From assembly GCF_014529535.1 (NCBI RefSeq), contig NW_023503423.1, positions 952,990 to 1,016,989 on the forward strand: a stretch of 64,000 nucleotides of DNA. The letters run 5' to 3'. Position numbers and translations under genes: made by a program. Source of the stretch: Bradysia coprophila (taxonomy: Eukaryota > Arthropoda > Insecta > Diptera > Sciaridae). Positions within the stretch are counted from its first letter, which is position 1. Every line of letters begins with the position of its first letter. Shown here piece by piece: positions 58,350 through 64,000 of this stretch. The notes beneath the pieces were generated by a model. That model saw nothing but the letters and a program-made list of their open reading frames with translations, ran no database searches and was not told where the DNA came from.

Positions 58350-60018
58350 GTAGACAACCAGAACGATAAATCCATAAACTTTTGTATACTCTTGCATACT
58401 AAGTCGAGGCAACTACTTTACGGTGGTGAAAGGTGTTGAAAAGTTAGAAAATTCGTGAAACTTTATTTTTTATCAGTTCACAGTATAGGATGGGGGTATT
58501 TCGTTCGTAGCCTTCATTTGGAGTTCAAGTTTTCATGGGATATGTTTAAGCATTTAGTAACCTGTTTCAGACGGCTGTCATCTTCTATCAACAACGACAG
58601 CAAGAATAAACGACAAGCTCTGACTAAAGAAGTCTGATATAGCAAAAATCATGTTCAAAACAAATGAAGTAAAAGATTTCTGAAATCAATCTATGAAAAT
58701 CTTCGATCAAATGAACAGATAAGATAGTAAAACTGTTACTATGCTTGCCGTCTGTGACAGGTTAGTAGTCGAAAAACAGTAATTGGAATTTTTCAAGGTC
58801 GCGGATCAACAAACTGTTTAAAAAAAGTTGGACTGGAGGCTCACGCCTGAAAATGCTTTAAATAATTTTCAATGGGTGGTAACGCATTTGTTCGAAAGCT
58901 TTCCGAGCTGAATCATTACCACCACTCACAGATAGTCGGCGGTTGATGGTTTGCCTTCCGCTCATGAGGAATTTTCGAAAAATTCAAAGAAACCTCATGA
59001 GCAGCATGCAAACCATGAACCGGAGCAAGGCGGAGCAAAACTGTGCGTTAGTCGTAGCTAGATGAATTGTATTTCCTTCGAAAGTTCTCTTCATATCAAG
59101 TTTCAATGCGACCACGCTTTTGAGCGAACACTGAACTGACAAGTGTCAAATTTGGAGGCTTTAGTATAAACCAGGTATGGTCTGTTCATACAAACCAGAG
59201 GACATCCAGGCTATAGACTGTTGGGGAGGTCACGCAGACCGCCATTTTATTAGATACGCGGGGACACACAAAACAGAATTCAGAGCGAGAAAGCCGAAGA
59301 CTAGTTATTATAACTTGCCTTGGGGTACTTGTCAAAGTATTTACTTCTCTTTCAACGTGGTACGTTGAGAGCGAGAGGACCGAAGACCAGTTTATTATAA
59401 CTTTCCTTGGGGTACTTGTCAAAATATCTCTTTCTCTTTCATCAACACTCATCATAACACTCTATATGAAATCGCTATGTCCTCCGCTCCATACAAAGTT
59501 TGACATTCGACCTTGACATACCTTGTGTTGACGTTCATTACGTTTAGTCATAAAAGCTATCGCTTCGGATTATTTGCATTGCAAGTTTTACCTCACACAA
59601 CGAAAACAAGTCATCTATCTGTGCAAAAGAAAGGCTGTGCCTACTAAGGTTTCATCAGCCTCCGAATATTTTCGATATTCAAGCTAGAACTTGCGTAGCA
59701 TGTCAAGTGTTGCTGAGCGCTAGGAACAACTCTGTCAAATACTTGCTACTAAAAGACGTTTATTTCCGTCATTGAATGAAGTTACTTACCAATTAGAATT
59801 GTGTCTCGCGAGACTATAGATCATTTCAAAATACGGTATTTTCAGACGTAACCTCACTTAAGTTTCGTTAAATGTTTCTTAATCTTGTTCGAGTGTTCTT
59901 TCGAATAGAACAGGTGCCGGCCTCTGTTTTTTCTCCACTAACACAAATGTTTATCAAAACCATCAAGTTATATTTTCTTCGCCACAGTCGATATCAGATG
60001 ACATGGGAGCTTCATTGT
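58350..60018. other. No gene seen; small duplications
   Basis: An inverted pair near 58941-59022 (GGTTGATGGTTTGC..CTCATGAGG / CCTCATGAG..GCAAACCATGAACC) and a direct ~86-bp duplication at 59280-59446 (ACTAGTTATTATAACTTGCC / CCAGTTTATTATAACTTTCC, then TTGGGGTACTTGTCAAA in both). No supported exon. Confidence 0.5.
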
Positions 60019-60024
60019 TTTATT
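60019..60024 (-). terminator. Poly(A) signal of the Gln-rich protein gene
   Basis: TTTATT on the plus strand = AATAAA on the gene strand, 42 nt after the stop codon at 60066-60068. Confidence 0.5.
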
Positions 60025-60065
60025 TCAAGAAATTAGACTACAATTTAATAGATCTGTAAAATGTG

Positions 60066-62689
60066 CTAAATTTTGCCACCCATCAGATTGTTATATTGTT
60101 CTAAGAACGGCCGAAGGTAGGACGTTAGTACTCCTTCTGTCGGTTGTGGATGGTAGCGTATATAGTGCTTATTACTCGGTTGGGGTCGAATAGAAGAAGA
60201 TCGTGTAGGATTAACCGACTGTTGCGGATGGTATGGATTTGGCTGTTGATATTGTTGCTGATGATGTGGTTGGTGTGGTTGCTGCTGCTGCTGCTGCAGC
60301 TGCTGCTGTTGTTGTTGTTGTTGTAGATTTTGCTGTTGTTGCTGATGTTGAGCATAAGCTTCGGCAGATACAGGCACTGGCACTGGAATAGGAATTGCTT
60401 GCACTTTGTATCCCGCATCAACTAACGCTTGAAATTCCTCTTGTGTAAGTGGTCTATTTGGATTTGTTAAGGGTATGCGTGGATTATGCTGTTGTTGTGG
60501 TAGTTGTTGATGATTGTGGTACAGCTGTTGCGCTTGTTGATGCTGTTGAATATTGTCTTGTGTCGGCTGTTCGTTTTCTACTTGTGGTTTCTGCTGAATG
60601 CCTGTGCTCTGCGAAACGAAGATGGATGATTGCGATTGAGCTTTATTCGGCTGATATTGGCTGAATTTTTCTGAATTTGGGCCGGTGACTTTCTGTGGCT
60701 GTTTTTTGTTGGGCGGATTATGTTGTGCAGTTGATGCTGACGTATGTTGTTTCTGGTAGATCAATTGACTATGTTTCTTGGCTATGTTTGCATTAGAATG
60801 GGCCGCACTATCGGACGCATCCAAATGTTGAGGTTTCGGCAAAGGAACAAAGGAATTCTTAGGTCCCGTTTTAATAGTTTCTTGGTAAAATTTGGCAGAA
60901 TTGTCCGTTGGCGACACAAAGCGAAATTGATAATCCGGCTGATGGTTGTTGGCCTTTTCCGCAGCACTTTCATCGCGTTCGTATGGGCTGCTGATGAGCT
61001 TCTGCGACACCGGACGATTACCACTCAAATGAGAATATGCCGGCGGCAAAAATTGGTCTTGTTGGTCCTGGTATTCAACGAACTGGTGCGACGGTTTAAA
61101 CTGATACCGTTCTTTCTTCAACGATTGTTCCGTATCCTTTTCCGCTTGTTCCTCGTAGATAGCCTTGTTTGACTTCTCCAGCTGAGCCAGCTCTTTTTCC
61201 AATGAAAATTCACCCAGTGGATTTACGTAAGACTTCAAATACGACTGCGGTTGTTCGTTTGGTATATATGTTTGTTGATAGTCCTTTTGCGCTTTATATT
61301 GACTGGCTTTGTTAGCACGATGTTTGGGCGCAGCCGTATGGTTTACATTCTCTCCGTATTGCTGCCGAACCAATTCCAGGTACTCTTCTTCGCTGATCAC
61401 TTTCGGTTCCAATTGGTGGTGATTGTCGACCGCAGGTTGGTATTGCGCTTGCGGTTCATTGTAATACACAAATTGGGCTGGTTTTATCGGTTGAGCGTGG
61501 TGACGAGGTTCACTTTGATGGGATGGAATTTCTTTGGGCGAATCTTGGTATTGCTGAGGTTGTTGTTGATTTTGTAAAAGGTTCTGAACGTATCTGTAGT
61601 AGTTTTGTGGCGTCTGTTGAAAGTATAGACAGAAAAATGGATTTCAGAAAAAACAATAAATTATTCTCTTGGAATAAGCAATTAACTGAACTGCTCGGGC
61701 ACTTTTAATTATAATGTCGTCTATTCGCAAATGTCTTCCAGATGGATCTATGAAAATTCAAACTAGATCGCACCTTAAACTTCAATCTCGACACAGGAAC
61801 TAGCCAAACATCCAAAAATAATTGACGTTTTTAACTCTCTTGTAAAACAGAAAAATTGGGTGACCAAAGTTTTGGAAAAAGAGTGCCTGTTGCAAGGTAA
61901 TCATCAATCGAAATATTGCATTTTCTGCGTCGAATGGAATAAAAATTTTGAAAATCGGATCAGCACTGCCTGGGTCAATTTTAGGGTGAATTTGTTTCAC
62001 CAAAAAAAAAACTTTTAAATTGTCCATCCAGTCCATCGACAGACGAAATCCATTCAGTCTACAAAAAAGATACAACTTTTATATACAACTTGACGAATTT
62101 TCTTTCACCAACCAGCTGCGATACATAATGTGCTCAAAATCCATTTAATATTATGCAAAGATCGTGATGCGAGAGCACGACTATATTGCAATTTTATTTC
62201 GAATGACCTTTACGGCATAAGAAATGTAAAGAAATATTTGAAAATTATTCGATAATTCTTATTGATGATGAACAGCGCGAAATGTCATTACGATGGAGAG
62301 TAGAAAAAAAGAGACGGTAACACAATCAGTCGCTTCTTTAGCTAGGATTTGTGCTCAGCTCTAGCTGACATTGGAAATAAAGAACGTAACTGTTCGATCA
62401 CAGTTGATGATTTCAATGGACGAAATCTATTACTTCATTTGCTTTAACAAAATGTTACTTTATCGAACCCACTTTACACAGAGTCAATTGCTTATTTTTT
62501 CGTTGTAATGTAATGGTTACAATATCTTACCGCAGTTATTTGTTCACCACTCGCAGCATAGTGATGTTGTCCGCCGATTTGATGATTAGATGGAACGAAA
62601 CTATGTGTGGGTTGCTCTACTTGTCGTTTATCTTTAGTTACAGTGACATTTCCAATTGCATCAGCGGCAGCTAGTGCACCTTTAGACAT
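60066..62689 (-). CDS. Gln-rich, probably secreted protein (two visible exons, 5' end uncertain)
   Basis: Exon 62531-62689 (53 codons from the ATG at 62689) joins exon 60066-61613 through a 917-nt GT-AG intron, giving 568 residues. The first exon reads KGALAAADAIGNVTVTKDKR and has no signal peptide. In insect matrix proteins such a segment normally follows one, so an upstream exon (beyond 62690, perhaps outside the window) is likely; TCTAAAG at ~62678 could be its acceptor. The second exon starts TPQNYYRYVQNLLQNQQQ and carries a charged stretch (ISEEEYLELVRQQYG; EFSLEKELAQLEKSNK), a long Gln-rich region, the motif PLTQEEFQALVDAGYKVQAI with PIPVPVPVS, poly-Gln runs, and a conserved-looking C-terminus (YLRPFLEQYNNLMGG). 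CAG/CAA mixing in the poly-Gln suggests a stable tract. Likely extracellular or cuticular; family not named. Confidence 0.8.
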
Positions 62690-63514
62690 TGATTAGAGAT
62701 GTAGATAAATAGAGAAAGCATAATTACATCGTCTGTGTGTATAATGAGCCTCAAAAGCATAAGATTAAAAGTTTAATTTAATTAAAACATTATTGCGTGG
62801 TAATAAACTGAGCAATGATGGCAATGACAGTAGTCTCGTTAACAGTTTTAATGATAGTGCGTACATTGTACAATAAATAAACATGTCCATGATCTTTAAA
62901 CGAAAAACCAGATATCTAAAACAAGATTAATAACTTTCTCATTGCAATTGTTTTTTTTTATTTGTTTGAGAAGAAAAAATGATGGAATGTGCATGGCGTT
63001 TTTCATTAAATTTTTGAAGATGTCAGTACCCAGAATTTTTTGAAGTCCGTATAGACATTTTGGGAACTTTGTTTAATGTACCTGATCACTAGGTCTTCTA
63101 GGCCATTCATCTTCAATTTGTTGCTTAAATCAATCTCTAGATATTTCAGATTTAACTTTTTCACAGAGGGCAAGTATATTAGAAGTTGTACTATCGAATC
63201 TATTACTTCAATTGATCTAAGTATTTCAAGTGATTGATTTACACATCTTTTACTTCATTTTGTTTGAAACATTGTCAGAGTTTGTTGATTATTAATGAAG
63301 ACGTTTTCAATAACAGATGAAAACCATTGGTTAATTCTAAAAATTAAATCAATTGATCTCGAACGTTACTGTGTTAGTAGAACTATCTTGGTGTTATTCC
63401 GGTCTGCAATTTCCGGTTACTCTTAATTTTGAGAGTACATACGCAGTTGTTAACTATTGATTGAAATATTGAGAAATGACGAGTGGTGCATTTCTTAGAA
63501 ATCTCTCCCAGATG
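62690..63514. other. No further exon identified
   Basis: Upstream of the Gln-rich gene. A minus-strand frame from ~62875 encodes a short hydrophobic stretch (MYALSLKLLTRLLSLPSLLS) but lacks a usable donor site, so I do not call it the missing signal exon. Confidence 0.35.
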
Positions 63515-63876
63515 TACTAGTCAGGGCCTATTTTTGGAAATTTTTACCAAAATTTCCGAAAAATTGCCAAAAATTTCCAAAAGCTGCGAACATTCAAAAA
63601 CCGAATTTTTCGATCATTTCGAACGGTTTTGGAAACTTTTGAGCTCAGCCTTGTGTGTTAGCCGGCTCTCAATGATTTTGTTTGATTGTTGACATATAGT
63701 GTCAAGAATAAAACACAATAATTGAGAGTCAGCTAAAACGCAAGGCTGAGTTCACGAGTTGCTAAAACCGTTCGAAATTTTGGAAAGATTCGGTTTTCAA
63801 ATTTTCGCAGTTTTTGGAAATTTTCGGCAATTTTTTGGAAATTTTGGAAAAAATTTCCAAAAATAGGCCCTGGTAC
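63515..63876. mobile_element. Foldback element, ~165-bp arms
   Basis: CAGGGCCTATTTTTGGAAAT.. (63522) is repeated inverted as ..TTTCCAAAAATAGGCCCTG (to ~63872). Inner pairs TGAGCTCAGCCTTG / CAAGGCTGAGTTCA and GACTCTCAATTA-like sequences reach the centre near 63703. Confidence 0.85.
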
Positions 63877-64000
63877 TTGTACTAAAGATTACCGAAATAG
63901 AAGACTGAATTAGAGTATGATTTACAAAAATAATAGAAAATTTTAACGAAACGAACTTATTTTCAAGAAATTTCCTTAATAGAAACTAAGGCTTGATAAG

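Noticed and set aside
60144..61577. Plus-strand Leu/Val-rich open frames opposite the Gln-rich gene
   Set aside because: Antisense of CAG/CAA-rich coding DNA reads as Leu/Val-rich hydrophobic protein; these are shadows, not membrane proteins.
63483..63692. 69-codon frame at the right end
   Set aside because: It lies in the left arm of the foldback 63515-63876; low-complexity lysine/serine reading of AT-rich repeat DNA.

Overview
This is an animal nuclear genome segment, almost certainly from an insect and probably a lower (nematoceran) dipteran. It is AT-rich, its introns have GT-AG ends and some are only 59-63 nt, and it carries insect-type genes (kinesin light chain, type III sodium-phosphate transporter, Mpv17-family protein, a PRDM zinc-finger protein, secreted Gln/Tyr/Ser-rich matrix-like proteins). 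There are no bacterial features. The species assignment is inference.

Gene layout: (1) the 3' end of kinesin light chain, + strand, 50-1046, cut by the left edge. (2) A secreted repeat protein, + strand, 9609-14131: three coding exons, 1435 aa, about fifty 15-residue repeats. (3) A PiT-type sodium/phosphate cotransporter, - strand, 22293-16974: nine coding exons, 651 aa. (4) An Mpv17/PMP22-family protein, + strand, 34403-35105: two exons, 208 aa. (5) A PR/SET-domain C2H2 zinc-finger gene, + strand, 36261-47535: seven coding exons, 873 aa. (6) A 55-aa secreted cysteine-rich peptide, + strand, 57360-57527. (7) A Gln-rich, probably secreted protein, - strand, 62689-60066. Multi-exon models were assembled by eye from splice sites, and reading phase closes across every junction. 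The genes look functionally independent and share no evident pathway.

The rest is dominated by repeats. A non-LTR retrotransposon copy coding only for ORF1 (2043-3579) sits between perfect 140-bp direct repeats. A 13-copy, 153-bp satellite fills 6439-8441. At least three long elements (44731-46466, 49390-51232, 55043-56017) carry internal arrays of about 145-bp repeats between shared terminal modules built around AGCCCCGTAC; I interpret them as Helentron/DINE-like. Truncated relatives with other repeat units lie in introns (21160-21860, 41860-42935). A further 290-bp repeat array (37319-39115) interrupts a MITE. Many MITEs and long foldback elements are present, several nested, some with clear 7-9 bp target duplications.

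Every long intron of the PiT and PRDM genes contains one of these arrays, so the visible architecture of the window is short conserved exons spread apart by tandem-repeat-bearing mobile elements. Stretches where I see no gene are listed as such.
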